NCBI RefSeq assembly: GCF_010015445.1
Contig: NC_053129.1
Span: 21,987,749-22,051,748 of the forward strand
DNA length: 64,000 nt
From: Perca fluviatilis
Taxonomy: Eukaryota; Chordata; Actinopteri; Perciformes; Percidae
Direction: 5' to 3'
Every line of letters begins with the position of its first letter. The stretch's first letter is position 1. Shown here one piece after another: positions 1 to 12,879 of this stretch. Below the pieces are notes generated by a model. The model had not been told where the DNA came from. It ran no database searches and saw only the letters and a program-made list of their open reading frames with translations. The position numbers and the translations under genes are program-made.

Positions 1-1009
1 CTCCATGCCCAGGTATGTGTATGAAGCGTGTGTGTTAAGAAGTGGAGCCAAAGACTGGTTTGGTGGTGGCAGTTTATGTTGTAATGGGCGTAAAGGGGGC
101 ACAAGTAGATGTGTGAGGAGGCAGAAGAGGAGCTCTTAAATCAGCACCTGTCGCGTGCCTGGTCGGGGGGAGTGTGTGTGTGTGTGTGTGGGGGGGAGTA
201 GGAGCAGAAAGTGGTGGAATGCAGCCCAGTCCCTTGGGGTTACCCCCCTCCAATGTTGCCCACCATCCCTCTAATGATTCCTCATCTTTCTTATATAACC
301 CTATGATCCCTGGTTGTCACAAAGGCAAGCACAAGAGGAAGACACCGACAGATGCACACAATACGCATGTGCACGTGAAAGGTGTTGGGGAGGTATTGTT
401 CACAGGATGGAAGATGTTGGCCAATGTCCAGATGAGGATTATATCACTTCCCTGTTGCTTTCTACTTCAATACAGGGAAATCTAGTAGAGCCCCTACTGC
501 GCCAGCACTTCCCCTTCCTCTTCCGCTGGCACCTCTGCACCGCCAGCTGCACATCAACCGGGGGATTCAGGGGTAGTAGAATATCTTTATGTTTTGCTGA
601 GCACACAAGCACTTTCTTATCACGGTCATGTTTCACATCGATACAGTACTAACGCACACACTTCAACAGTCACTGAACAGCACCACTGGGCATTTTGAGG
701 CTAAAGCACCTAACTCAAGTACACCTCCAGGGCTGGTAATGAAGATAGAGTGTTATTTAATTCATCTAAGCTTCTTTTTCCTAACTTGCTGCTGTTAAAC
801 TCTTATTAAATTCTCGTGTTCATATATCATTTTTATTCTCTGGAAGTGCTTGGTAATTTCGTGAAGCTGTAATGGCAATAAAACCATTTGATCCTAAAAT
901 TATACGTATCATTTTCTGACATTGGCCCCATAAAGACTCAAGAATCCCCCAATAAAAAGCGTTAAAGTGAGCCGTCTGGACACATTCACTGCGCCGTGAC
1001 CTACTGTCG
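1..1009. other. Non-coding, nothing recognised
   Basis: I see no gene or named repeat here. There is a short GT-rich/G-rich patch near 174-196. The open frames are short, overlap on both strands and resemble no protein I know. Confidence 0.6.
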
Positions 1010-1022
1010 TGACCTTTGACCT
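1010..1022 (-). promoter_or_regulatory. Perfect DR1 nuclear-receptor motif
   Basis: The minus strand reads AGGTCAAAGGTCA, two AGGTCA half-sites spaced by one base. This is the consensus for RXR heterodimers such as PPAR/RXR, and for HNF4 and COUP-TF. A third half-site (TGACCT on the plus strand) lies at 997-1002. No promoter or exon is recognised beside it, so it would be a distal element if functional. Function is inferred from the motif alone. Confidence 0.4.
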
Positions 1023-1184
1023 GCAGAGTGTACACACAATGGGGTGCAGTGAAACACCAGGGATATGGTAAAGAAGTGGAACTCCCCAAGGTCTATGATT
1101 TTTATGAGCCGGAAAGAGAGAGAGAAGTAAGCGTGATGCAAAAGGAAAGGCAAAAAGATGAGAGGAAAAGAAAGTGGGAGCAGA

Positions 1185-1220
1185 GGGGGTGTTGGCAAAA
1201 AAACAAATGTAAAGGTTTTA

Positions 1221-1296
<76 letters not shown>

Positions 1297-1330
1297 GGGT
1301 GTTGGTAAAAAAACAAATGTAAAGGTTTTA

Positions 1331-1373
<43 letters not shown>
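1185..1373. repeat. Tandem duplication of a CA-microsatellite block, 110-bp period
   Basis: The unit starts with GGGGGTGTTGG, runs through about 40 bp of unique sequence and ends in a CA array. It occurs at 1185-1294 (CA run 1225-1294) and again from 1295 (CA run 1335-1373). The unique parts differ by one base near the start, so the duplication is recent. It probably arose by slippage or unequal exchange through the CA tract. Confidence 0.9.
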
Positions 1374-1374
<1 letters not shown>

Positions 1375-3579
1375 GCCTACTTTCCCACTGTTTTGGCCGA
1401 AGCGGCAGAATTGAGATCCCCAAAGTAATTATGAAATTTAATTACAATTCCTTGGGGAGGGATATGGAAATTAGTTCCCATGTTTCTGTGCCACCAGGCG
1501 GAGAACAGCACAGCAGCGAGGTGAAAAATGTCGGGCCGACACCCAGCGACATGACAGCTGAGGCATTACACAAGGAAGTTGACATTGAACATGTGATGAA
1601 AGCACCCTGTCACCTGTGACAGGGGTGACAAGGTCTCTCACACTTCCAGTTTGTCTGCCCTGAAATAGGCATGGTGTGACGAGCTCAAACACAAGCCTGC
1701 ATGTCTGTGGGAGTGTATGATCTGATAACGTAGAATAGTATAGAAGCTGCACTGAAGACCGAATGAAATTCAACGCAGTATAGATTACGAGCCTCTCTGA
1801 TTGACAGATTCTTATGATGTGAAATCCACTCGAGTCGGAAATACAAAAACACCCAGACTGAACTGCGGTCAACAAGCCATTAATCTTGCCTGGCAAACGC
1901 ACAGATGTGCAGCAAACAACACAATCCAATCACGTCTCTGAGCCATAGAATGTGGTCAGATGCCATAACAATATAAAACATCAAAGCCTGTATGGTTGTA
2001 AGCTCCAAGGGGTTGAGTAACCCCTCAGATTAGTGCTGTAAGTCATGGCAGACACTCCTGCTCAGGGACCCAGACGTCATAAATGTCCCCAGACACTGAG
2101 CGCCAGTGTCGGGCTTGGCCTCTCTGACCCTTGGGTGGACGTCTCTGGGTGGTTAGATTTTTAGTTATCCAGCTCCTGAGGTTAGTCTTTGTTTGTGCCA
2201 CCCTGAGTGATTAACGTGCACCGGGGCTTTGTTTTAGATGCTGATTTCTGACACCAAGGCCAGGGAAAAGCAGTGCGAACAGGAGCAGCTGTTTTTGTGC
2301 ATGGGGGGGTGGGGGTGCACCCATGGGTCAACCCTGTCTTTCAGTTCCTATGACTTTAAAGAGTGAAGACGTCCTTGAGTACCACTAATCTATGACAACG
2401 GAAATAAGTCATTTTTTAAATTCTGAATCAGTATTGATTTATGTGAATATTTGAAGGCAATTCAATTGAGGCGTCCTGACGGCCAAACCTAGAACTAATC
2501 CCACGTAGTGACAGGGTTCTTTGGTTGTATCATTGTACCGTTCTGGTCTCCACTGTAAATCATTGTCATATAAATCATAAAATTAAAAGACACTTGAATG
2601 GTGCGAACCTCTGTCAACACTGAGTAGAGAAATGATTCCTTAAGTTTGAATGGATTTCTTCACTTTGTGTACTGTATGATATATTTTTTGCATAATCTTG
2701 GATGTGTAAGTCTTTATATCTCTGTTTTTTTGTTGTTTTAATTTTTTTTGTTTTGTTATTATGGAAATCACTATTTGCATAGTGGCAGAAATCTCATATC
2801 TGGATGTCCATCAAATTCTAATGGCAGAAGGCCCATTTCATGAAAGTCTTTTCATTTTTTGTTGTTGAGATATCGCCTTATGGACAAACCGAAGAGGCAG
2901 AGTGATTCCTTGTATCATGTCTGTGTGTTTCATATAAGTCATAGGGGGCAATAAGAAAGGGCGTGTTTGAATTGTGGTTATATATGAATTGGATTTAGCG
3001 TCTTTTCAGACTCTCTTTATTTCTAAAGAGCGACTAAAGCCAAATATACCGAGTTATTCAGACCATCATGTGAAAAGCGTAGAATTATTGCATTATCTAT
3101 TAGACACATTCTCATTTCTTGTCGTGCTGAGAAGTCAACAGCCCTGCAGTACAGTGATCATTGGGATTGAAAACACTATGTATTTGAAAGGGTAGGAGAG
3201 TGGCTTGTTGGAAAAAAAGCATTCCATACATTTGGGTAAAACCGAATCAATCCTATTTAAAACTAAGTAGAGGCTATCAAGAACAAAATCGTTGGAAGTC
3301 TCTTGTAATTAAGCTAAAATAGTATCTCAGAGAAATGTCCCATATTCAGGAATAATATTGGAACAGTCACTCTCCTGGGCTACATTTAAATGTATTTTTC
3401 AAATGTTTACAATGATCACTACTGCTCCTGCTGCTTTTATAAAGGCTGGTTTCTGTCATCCTGGCAGCTCCTCTCTCTGAACCCGTCTTTTGTGACCCAG
3501 ACAGGACGTCTGTGCTCCTTTACTGCTAACAACAGGTGTATGTCTTAACTTACGACCACCCTATGAGGAAAAATACAAA

Positions 3580-3580
<1 letters not shown>
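1374..3580. other. Non-coding, nothing recognised
   Basis: This is mixed unique-looking sequence with short T-rich patches around 2720-2760 and a G-run near 2304-2316. I see no repeat family, RNA gene or coding exon. Confidence 0.5.
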
Positions 3581-3688
<108 letters not shown>

Positions 3689-3699
3689 GCACACAAACG

Positions 3700-4826
3700 C
3701 GCAAACACAGATGCACACAAAAGAGGGCTCAGAGTAGAGCAGGCCAAAGAGTGGAGTTGCTGAATGAAGCAGGTTTAGATGAAATAGGGTCTTTTTGACA
3801 TCAGCAGGCTGCTGAGCCTCTGCTGGCTGCTACAGACAGGGTTGTGCCAACAGGGCAGATGCTAAGGCCTGGCGGCCACCTGATATGGTAAGACAAGTCT
3901 AAAACAAGCTAGAAAGAGAATAGAGGATGGGAGTGATATAAAATATTAGTGTTCAGACAAGAAAAACTGGTCCTATAGCATTTTCCTTTTCTCTCCTTTA
4001 CGCTGCCTCTTCATCATACAAACACACACACATGCAGCCTCACATTAGTTTAATCCTAGCCATGAGCATGGGAGTCATGGTTATGCTCCCAGGCAGGCGG
4101 TGCCTTGTGTTGTGTGGTTCTAATCATATTACAGTCAGCCGTAAGCTGATGTTCTTGGCATGGTCCCAGCTGATACGCATGTTAGCCTCTAACCTCAGCA
4201 CTGCACCACCAGCGCTCTGCACTGGAATCAAGCTAGGGTAAATTATGGGGATTTTTGAATGTAAACAACTGTTGAGATGACCGTATTATTTTCATTCATT
4301 ACACTCGAAGAACTGCTAGTTCATTAAATATATATTTGTTCTAATTGCATGTGTTTGAAAGATAATTAATTTTAAATTCCATTGAATGTTGCTCTTCTAT
4401 GTAAACCTTCTGTAACATCACAAAAGCAAAGATTCAACCCACAAAAAGCAGCGTCTATTCTACTGCCTATTCTTTTGATCACAGGAAATTTCCCAGCAAA
4501 CTTTTTAGGAACATTTCCTACATTTCAACAGCAGGACCATCTTTGGTTCTAGGACTGTTGTTTCTGCCTTCCCAAAATTCTTTGCTACTTACGTAAGGCG
4601 TTCTTATGGCCCATTAGCTATTGAAGCATGAGTTTGCCATTGTGAAGTGAACGTTACTCACTGGTCAAATACTGCTGCAACTTTCAATTAGTTTTATTCA
4701 TAAGGTACCGGTCCTGAACTGTGCATGGTCCCTGACAAATAAACTAATAAAATACAAATAAACTGGCAGAAAGTGTTTTGTTATGTTCAACCAACAGACA
4801 ACATCCACAGATATTCAGTTCACTAT
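3700..4826. other. Non-coding, nothing recognised
   Basis: AT-rich unique-looking sequence. The ORF at 4032-4241 has no recognisable domain. It lies between a microsatellite and a transposable-element cluster. Confidence 0.5.
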
Positions 4827-5287
4827 CGTATATACAGAGATGGCAAAAGTACTCACTCCTCATACTCAAGTACTCAAAATACTCTGGTAAAAGTAGAAGT
4901 ACTGATTTAACTTCTTTACTCAAGTAAAAGTAACAAAGTACAGGCTTGGAAATTTACTTAAAGTGTAAAAGTAAAAGTAGCCTTGCGAATGACAACCATT
5001 TTTTATGCAAAGCTACCTAGACCACACAAAGTTTACTAGAGTGCAAGCTGAGAAACTTCAGTGGACTCTTTATATGCCATTGCCTACATTTTAAATGGAT
5101 GTCTGCAAATAGGCCTAAAACATCACATATATGATTATTGTAACAGAAACTGGGACTCCAGGTTAAGAAGATTCTGACTGAGTAGCAATATATGAATTCA
5201 GTTGTGATTCTGTGAGAATTCACAGATCCAGTTTCTCTTTTTTAATCTTCCCCTTAACATTGAAAAGAATCTACAAACCGCGCCAAC

Positions 5288-5467
5288 CTGCACAACGAAC
5301 CATAACAAACAGTGTTCCAGCCAATAACCGACAAGAAGGAGCTGGTTGAGTCATGAATACTCATTGTGGAAGTAGCCTACGTGCTAACGCTGCTGCAGTG
5401 ATGGCTCAAACAACTCCTTCTTGTCGGTTATTGGCTGGAATACTGTTTGTTATGGTTCATGGTGCAG
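5288..5467. repeat. Long inverted repeat, 63-bp arms, 54-bp loop
   Basis: Arms at 5288-5350 and 5405-5467 are reverse complements with about five mismatches by eye. They share the core CCAGCCAATAACCGACAAG in the left arm and its complement in the right. The loop is 5351-5404. It lies inside the hAT-type element, so it is either a nested MITE-like insertion or part of that family's interior. It would form a strong cruciform or RNA hairpin. Confidence 0.85.
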
Positions 5468-5655
5468 TTTGTTTTTGTTGCCGTTTGTGGAGCCTGAGCT
5501 GTCTTCAGAGACCACGTTTTTTTTACGGTGTGTTCAGGGGACCAGCAGCTAGCGGATAGATGTTTGCTGTATGTGACGAAAATGTTATAGCCTAAAAAAC
5601 ACGTCACATCACTTAGAGCACCTTTAAGATCAAGCAACGTGCAACTTAGCTAACA

Positions 5656-5918
5656 GGTAAATGAACTGTTTTTATATAGCACTTTTCTAGTCTTAACGAC
5701 TACTCAAAGCGCTTTAACATAGTACAGGAACCATTCACACACATTCACACGCAGTGGCCGAGGCTGCTCATCAGATAAACACTCACACACATTTATACTC
5801 CGATGCACAGCATCGGGGGCAACTCTTGCCCAAAGACACTTCGGCATGGGACTGCAGGGCCAGGGATCGAACCATTGAGATTGGCAGGCGGCCGCTCTAC
5901 CACTGAGCCACAGCCCCT
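5656..5918 (-). mobile_element. tRNA-derived SINE, nested in hAT element
   Basis: Read on the minus strand, the head begins GGGGCTGTGGCTCAG. A pol III A-box-like sequence (TGGCTCAGTGGTAG) is at 5897-5910 and a B-box (GGTTCGATCCC) at 5863-5873, so it is tRNA-like. The body runs into a 3' part containing AGCGCTTTGAGTAGTC and GTGCTATATAAA, a tail shared by many fish L2-type LINE/SINE pairs. I infer mobilisation by an L2-like LINE. I cannot name the SINE family with certainty. Confidence 0.75.
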
Positions 5919-6321
5919 GAACACAAACAACAAAATCACTAGCTAACTTACTTTAAATTTGCAAGAACTATAGACCAATACAACAACAGGCTTAAATTAA
6001 CTCACAAAATAAGTTATACGACTTACAGTTCTCAAGGATGCACACACACAATGTGATTATCCACCGGACAGCTTTTTCTTTTTTCTCATTTTTTTCTCCG
6101 TGTGGTGCGCGGACCCGCTTGCGGTGTGAGGCGCGTGTCCGCGCTATTTTCCAACATGCACTCAAAATCACTCCTGATAGACGACATTTTGTACAAAACT
6201 AAAGTAACGAGCCAATTTTCTAAAATGTAAGGAGTAGAAAGTACCGATATTCGTGAAAAATCTACTTGAGTACAGTAACAGAGTATTTGTACTTTGTTAT
6301 TTCCCATCTCTGCGTATATAA

Positions 6322-6638
6322 CAGTGGTTCTAAGCCTTTTTTTGTCTTGTGACCCCACAAGATGAAGCAATGTCTACCTGTGACCCTTCGTCACTGGTTT
6401 TATATTTCTATTGGTTGAGATTCTTTCTGATGTTCCATTTGAATATCTTTTTCAGAGCCCAGAAGAAGTAAAATTAGCCAGTGATGAACAAGAAAAAAAG
6501 AAGAGTAGAATAGAGGAATGCCTGAAAACATTTTTTGTTGTTAATTGCAGCTTTTTCTATTGTTAATCATCTCGCGACCCTTGAGATTTACCTTGCAATC
6601 CCTTGTGGGTGTCCCGACCCCCAGGTTGGGAACGACTG
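6322..6638. mobile_element. Short hAT-like MITE
   Basis: The ends are CAGTGGTTCTAAGCC at 6322 and GGTTGGGAACGACTG ending at 6638, imperfect inverted repeats of the CAGTGGTTCYCAACC type known from many non-autonomous hAT elements. The body is about 317 bp and non-coding, with GACCCC-rich subterminal sequence. It starts one base after the target duplication of the larger hAT element. I could not see a matching 8-bp duplication of its own. Confidence 0.65.
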
Positions 6639-7029
6639 AAATATGACATCCTCACATTTGAAACAAACATGTTGAAACCACAGAATGATGATTAGTTTTC
6701 GGTCAGTTGACCGATAGATTAAAGGGAAACTATTATATGGCATTTTCAGGTTGATTCTTGTATTTTGTGTTTGTACTTGGACATGTTTACATGCTTTAAT
6801 GTTCAAAAAGCACTTTCTCTTTTTCATACTGCCCATGGCTCAGCCGAGAGTGGAAAAAACTGTTGAAACCGGAGCGTTCAGAACAGTTGGAAATCTGAAC
6901 GTTTTAGCTCACGGGATTTGTCTAAAATACGTTTGCCTCATTATTTGAAGTCTTGGCCACGTTTAACATGAAAATCCGACATTATAGCAATGTAGATATG
7001 ACGAAAAAGCGGAAAAGCATAATATGTCC

Positions 7030-7224
7030 ACTTTTTTAAGATTTTATTTTAGGCATTTTAGACCTTTATTTATATAAGACAGCTGAAGACATGAAAGGGG
7101 AGAGAGAGGGGGAATGACATGCAGCAAAGGGCCGCAGGGCGGAGTTGAACCTGCGGCCGCTGTGTTGAGGTGTAAACCTCTATATATGGGCGCCTGCTCT
7201 AACAGGTGAGCTACCCAGGCACCC
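7030..7224 (-). mobile_element. tRNA-derived SINE (family 2), copy 1
   Basis: On the minus strand the head is strongly tRNA-like: GGGTGCCTGGGTAGCTCACC, then an A-box-like segment and a B-box (AGGTTCAACTCC) at 7141-7152. A non-tRNA body with CCCCCTCTCTCTCCCCTTTC and an AT-rich tail follows. A second, head-truncated copy lies at 30110-30237. It is not a functional tRNA gene, because the 3' half is not followed by a normal acceptor stem. Confidence 0.8.
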
Positions 7225-8499
7225 ATAAAATGTCCACTTTAATCGAGTAATTGTGAATTTTTCATTTATTCAAAATGTAAACAATCACTAGGTGATGAGA
7301 GTATCATTTTAAAGATTTAATATGAGAACTTTTGTAATGTTATTGACGTTAAATCAACTTTATGATGCTGACGAGATAAATACAGTACGTAGACAAGAAA
7401 CATACAAGAGAGCTGTGCAAGAGAGAGTGAGAGAAACAAAAATGATTTGTTACAATGCACTGATGTGGTAAGGCACATCCTTCATTCGTTCATTGGAGGC
7501 CTCGTGTCCTCTGAGATTTTCAAACTTTTGTACCTCTGCATGTCACCTTTCCAACACTGATTGTGTAGTTAGTGTAGAAGTGTAAGTTAAACAAAGCCAT
7601 CACGGTTCCATCTGTTGGTAAAATTTCCCCAATCCTTGTCGTCGTCCAGATACAGTGGAAATGCAAATATAGAAGCACTAAAGGAACTTCCCTAGTGAGT
7701 TCCTGATATTAAGTTCCTGGGAGTATTTGCTTTTTTGATTCCAAAGAAAAGGTTTAAGGATGTATGAGTGGGCACAGTGAGCTTGCCAGTTTGAATCGTT
7801 GGACCAACTGACATAATTTGAGCAGTGAAAGTGAAGTAAGTTTCCCCTCCTACTCGATGGCTTTGAGGGACTTTTACAGGCACTTAATCTCCAGGTGATG
7901 CAGAAGTGCTCCTCAACGGTTGGCCAGTATGTTTGCTAAATAAACCCTTCCCTGGATAAACATTTGTGAAAGAAAAAAAAACGATTAACACATGTTCATC
8001 CTGTATGAGAATTTGTGAGAGGTTTATTAGACTAGTGATAGAGAGATTATAGAGCATCCTAAACGAAGAGCAGATAGATAAACTACAAACACATTTTTAA
8101 TCACATTTAAAGTGCAGTGGAGGAAAGTCTGTGTTGACTTAGCAGCACATAGAGATCCCCTTGTTTGCTACTCCTTAAGTGAAGTGGAACACGCCAGTTA
8201 AACTCTCTCAGATGGCTTGAGTGTTTTATAATGTTCAGCATAAGGCTCTCATCTGTTTTGTGCCCCACACAGTTGCATAGGCGTAATGTGTGCGTACACA
8301 TGCGTGCACACAATAGTATTGATATGATCGTCTCAACCTACATAGCCTCTTTGATGGTCTACACACGTCCTGTGCGTGATCCTCTGAGGGAGGAATTGAG
8401 GATGAGGCTTTCTGCATGTCACAAAGACTCTTGGAGTCGTTGTGGCGAGGCTGCCTAGGAGCCAGGCTGATTCACCACTCCATCACCGCACACAAGGCA
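7225..8499. other. Non-coding, nothing recognised
   Basis: Moderately AT-rich unique-looking sequence. Small ORFs around 8107-8458 overlap on both strands and show no domain. Confidence 0.5.
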
Positions 8500-8505
8500 T
8501 CAATC

Positions 8506-8537
<32 letters not shown>

Positions 8538-8540
8538 CAT
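8500..8540. repeat. (ATC)n trinucleotide repeat
   Basis: A run of ATC units with one variant (ACC). Confidence 0.9.
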
Positions 8541-8636
8541 CCTCACCACCTGACAAAGAGAGGAATTCACACACAGGAAGTCAGCTGTATTTCTAACGGA
8601 TTGTAGTGTACATTACAACCACACATGTACTCGGCT

Positions 8637-8669
8637 TGTGCTACCGATACTCAGGCTACCGGTATCGGT

Positions 8670-8675
<6 letters not shown>
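8637..8675. repeat. 14-bp-stem hairpin beside CA array
   Basis: TGTGCTACCGATAC at 8637-8650 is the exact reverse complement of GTATCGGTAGCACA at 8662-8675, with an 11-base loop. The 3' arm runs directly into the CA microsatellite. Confidence 0.85.

Positions 8676-8754
<79 letters not shown>
8672..8754. repeat. (CA)n microsatellite
   Basis: Uninterrupted CA array of about 83 bp. Confidence 0.97.
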
Positions 8755-8757
<3 letters not shown>

Positions 8758-9108
8758 AACTCCATGGTCCCACATCTCATTCTCAGTGACATCACAGCAC
8801 CATATGAGCTTGACTGACAGGCTGTCTGTTTGTTTTCCTCTTCAAGACCAAGTCCATTTCCTGTGCTCCCTTTGTTTTAGACCTAAGATTTTAAAAAAAA
8901 TCTCCCTTTTAAATGCTGTGTTTACATTGTGTGAGCGCTTTGAGGGAAAGCACAAAGCCGCCACACAGTGGGTGGATTATAAACTTGGACTGAGTTTCAA
9001 ACAGACTGAATTTATAAACACAGAATTCCCCCACACTCAACTCGCGGGTCCCAGCCTGCTAGCGTATTACTGTGGATCAAACACAGACGAGGCCTATTCT
9101 TGCACTTT

Positions 9109-9109
<1 letters not shown>

Positions 9110-9150
<41 letters not shown>
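9110..9150. repeat. (GT)n microsatellite
   Basis: Uninterrupted GT array of about 41 bp, followed by CTGCCTGCC. Confidence 0.97.
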
Positions 9151-9152
<2 letters not shown>

Positions 9153-9249
9153 TGCCTGCCTGTGTGTCTGTGCTTGCATTGTGTTAGCACCTACTTGTTT
9201 GTCTTTTTTAGTTTGCTTTCACACTTCCAAGTGGCACAACAGGTCATTT

Positions 9250-10036
9250 TTAATTAGATCTCAGGAGCTTAGGTGTGGTTTTTGACTCAGCTATGTCGTT
9301 GGATCACCACTCTAAACTATTAGTTAGGAACTGTTTCTTCCACCTGAGAAATATCTCTAAGTTAAGATCACTTGTCACTAAGGATGAATTAGAGATGATC
9401 ATTCATGCTTTTATTTCTTCACGCTTAGATTACTGCAACAGTCTTTTTACTTGTCTGAGTAAGAATCAGCTTTATCGTCTCCAGACTGTTCAGAACTCTG
9501 CTGCAAGGCTTTTAATGCACATTAACAAAAGAGCACACATCACGCCTGTTTTAGCAGCTCTTCACTGGTTACCAGTCCAGTATAGAATTCAATTTAAAAT
9601 CCTGGTCATTACTTTCAGAGCCTTGCACGGTCAGGTTCCTTCATACATCTCTGATTTGATACAGCTACATACCCCCACCCGTAGTCTGAGATCATTAGGT
9701 CAGATGCTATTAATGGTTCCCCGCACTAATTTTAAAACTAGAGGTGATCGGTCATTCCAAGCAGTGGCTCCTAGGCTGTGGAATGACTTGCCTCTCTCTA
9801 CGTTATTGTTGGATTCTGTCGAATCTTTTAAGGGGCAGCTGAAGACTCTGCTGTTCAAGCAGGCTTTTGCTTAGTCGATGGGTTTTCTATGGTTGTTTGT
9901 TATATTTTCTGTTTGTATTTCAATGTGCTCGTATTGTGACTTCTTGTGTTGAATTGCATTTCGTTGTGAAGCACTTTGTGATTTTTATCTGTGAAATGTG
10001 CTATACAAATAAATTTTACTTACTTACTTACTTTAC
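9250..10036 (+). mobile_element. 5'-truncated LINE, L2-like 3' end
   Basis: This holds the C-terminal part of a non-LTR retrotransposon ORF2 (stop at 9872-9874), a 3' UTR of about 140 bp and a terminal (ACTT)n tail at about 10016-10033 after AAATAAATTTT. A simple-repeat 3' tail instead of poly(A), together with the protein sequence, fits the L2/CR1 group. Endonuclease and the catalytic reverse-transcriptase motifs are missing, so the copy is dead on arrival. The exact 5' boundary is uncertain by about 20 bp. Confidence 0.85.
9275..9874 (+). pseudogene. ORF2 C-terminus of L2-like LINE (reverse transcriptase thumb and tail)
   Basis: The 199-residue open frame is uninterrupted to its stop. It contains SSRLDYCNSL, RLQTVQNSAARL, HWLPVQYRI, RALHGQVPSY and APRLWNDLP, which in order characterise the region after the catalytic domain in L2/CR1-type ORF2 proteins. 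In a full element this would be the C-terminal part of a protein of roughly 900-1000 residues with endonuclease and reverse transcriptase. The frame continues upstream of the first Met for only a few codons, so the start is truncation and not a real initiator. Lack of stops suggests a fairly young insertion. Confidence 0.85.
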
Positions 10037-11928
<1,892 letters not shown>

Positions 11929-11929
11929 T

Positions 11930-12735
11930 GGAAATCACTAAACTGGGTTATCAGCTTTTAGGAGCCTGGGAAACTGTAACCGACTGAGATACACAGAAGA
12001 CAGATAAAGACAAAGGGGTACAGAAAGGGAGAGAGAAAAAAAGAGACAAAGAAATATTAGCCATGAACTCTATTAGATATTCTTTTGTCTGGTGTGGAGA
12101 GATAAAAGATGATGAATCTTACAGCTTTTAGATTTTGTTATGCGTTTGGATCAAAAACATGTGCTACGCCTTATTTTCATTCCCAAAGTTTGTCACTATG
12201 TCCCATTTTTCCTCTGTGTTTGTCTCTCCTGCTGCTATAATCAGCTTGCATGCCTCTTTCTCCTTGTCTCCGCGGCAGTATTTACCCTGCGTGTTTATTC
12301 CGTTGAAACGAGGAATGATTTAAGGCAGGGGGGAGGGTAACGTTGCTTGTGGCCATTGGTTGGGAAAAACCAAAACAACAGATGGACTGCGTAGTGTCTT
12401 TAACCCAGATTCTACCTATAATCCCGTCTTCACTGCAAGAATGTCCACATTGCATGCAAGACCTAACACTCCAAATGACCATTCTGATTTGAACCTGGCT
12501 GAGCTGGGGATAAACCGGTGGTTAAGTGAGTGTTGTGTCTCACCCTGGAGCACGTTCAAGTCAAGGTTGAGTCGCTGATTACTCGGCGATCATCAGGGAG
12601 ATGTTATTTTGGGTTAACAACCATGCTGCCATTAGAAACCTTGCTGTGAACAAAAAATATGTATTTGGGCTGCCAGTGATAGGAAATTGCCTGACTCATG
12701 TGGGGTGAGCAGTTGGGGTGGGGGTTGAGGGAGCT
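11930..12735. other. Non-coding, nothing recognised
   Basis: Unique-looking sequence with no repeat family seen. The small ORFs show no domain. Confidence 0.45.
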
Positions 12736-12738
12736 AGA

Positions 12739-12875
12739 CAGTCAGCTGTCAGAGGCTTGAGAGGGGTGATGGGTTAGCGTCCATCAGCTGATTTAGCGGG
12801 GTCGCGTCAGTCAGCTGATGGGGTTAGTAATGGGGGGACGGTGGGGGAGGGGGTGTTGGCAGAATCAGTCAGCTG
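12739..12875. promoter_or_regulatory. Cluster of four CAGCTG E-boxes
   Basis: CAGCTG occurs at 12743, 12785, 12812 and 12870. Three lie in an identical 10-mer, CAGTCAGCTG (12739, 12808, 12866). CCATCAGCTGA (12781) and TCAGCTGATGG (12811) also form an 11-bp inverted repeat. CAGCTG is a class A bHLH site. The surroundings are G-rich, so this may instead be an old degenerate tandem repeat. Function is inferred. Confidence 0.35.
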
Positions 12876-12879
12876 GCAT

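Larger units (their letters stand above)
4827..6320. mobile_element. hAT-type non-autonomous element with 8-bp target duplication
   Basis: The element spans 4835-6312 and is flanked by an exact 8-bp direct repeat, CGTATATA, at 4827-4834 and 6313-6320. Its ends are inverted: CAGAGATGG at 4835 and CCATCTCTG ending at 6312. The terminal parts are rich in AAGTA/ACTCAAGTA motifs typical of this widespread fish repeat type. An 8-bp duplication and CAG...CTG ends fit the hAT superfamily. No transposase is encoded. Inside are a tRNA-derived SINE (about 5656-5918) and a large inverted repeat (5288-5467). The intact duplication shows the outer boundaries are original. Confidence 0.85.

Noticed and set aside
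1016..1414. Long ORFs made of His-Thr or Cys-Val repeats (also at 3536, 8613, 11558, 18087, 48913, 52598, 55086)
   Set aside because: They are translations of CA/GT microsatellites. Low-complexity frames without stops are expected there and are not genes.
7141..7224. Possible tRNA gene on the minus strand
   Set aside because: The A- and B-boxes belong to a SINE head that continues into a non-tRNA body and recurs at 30.1 kb. No complete acceptor stem is seen.
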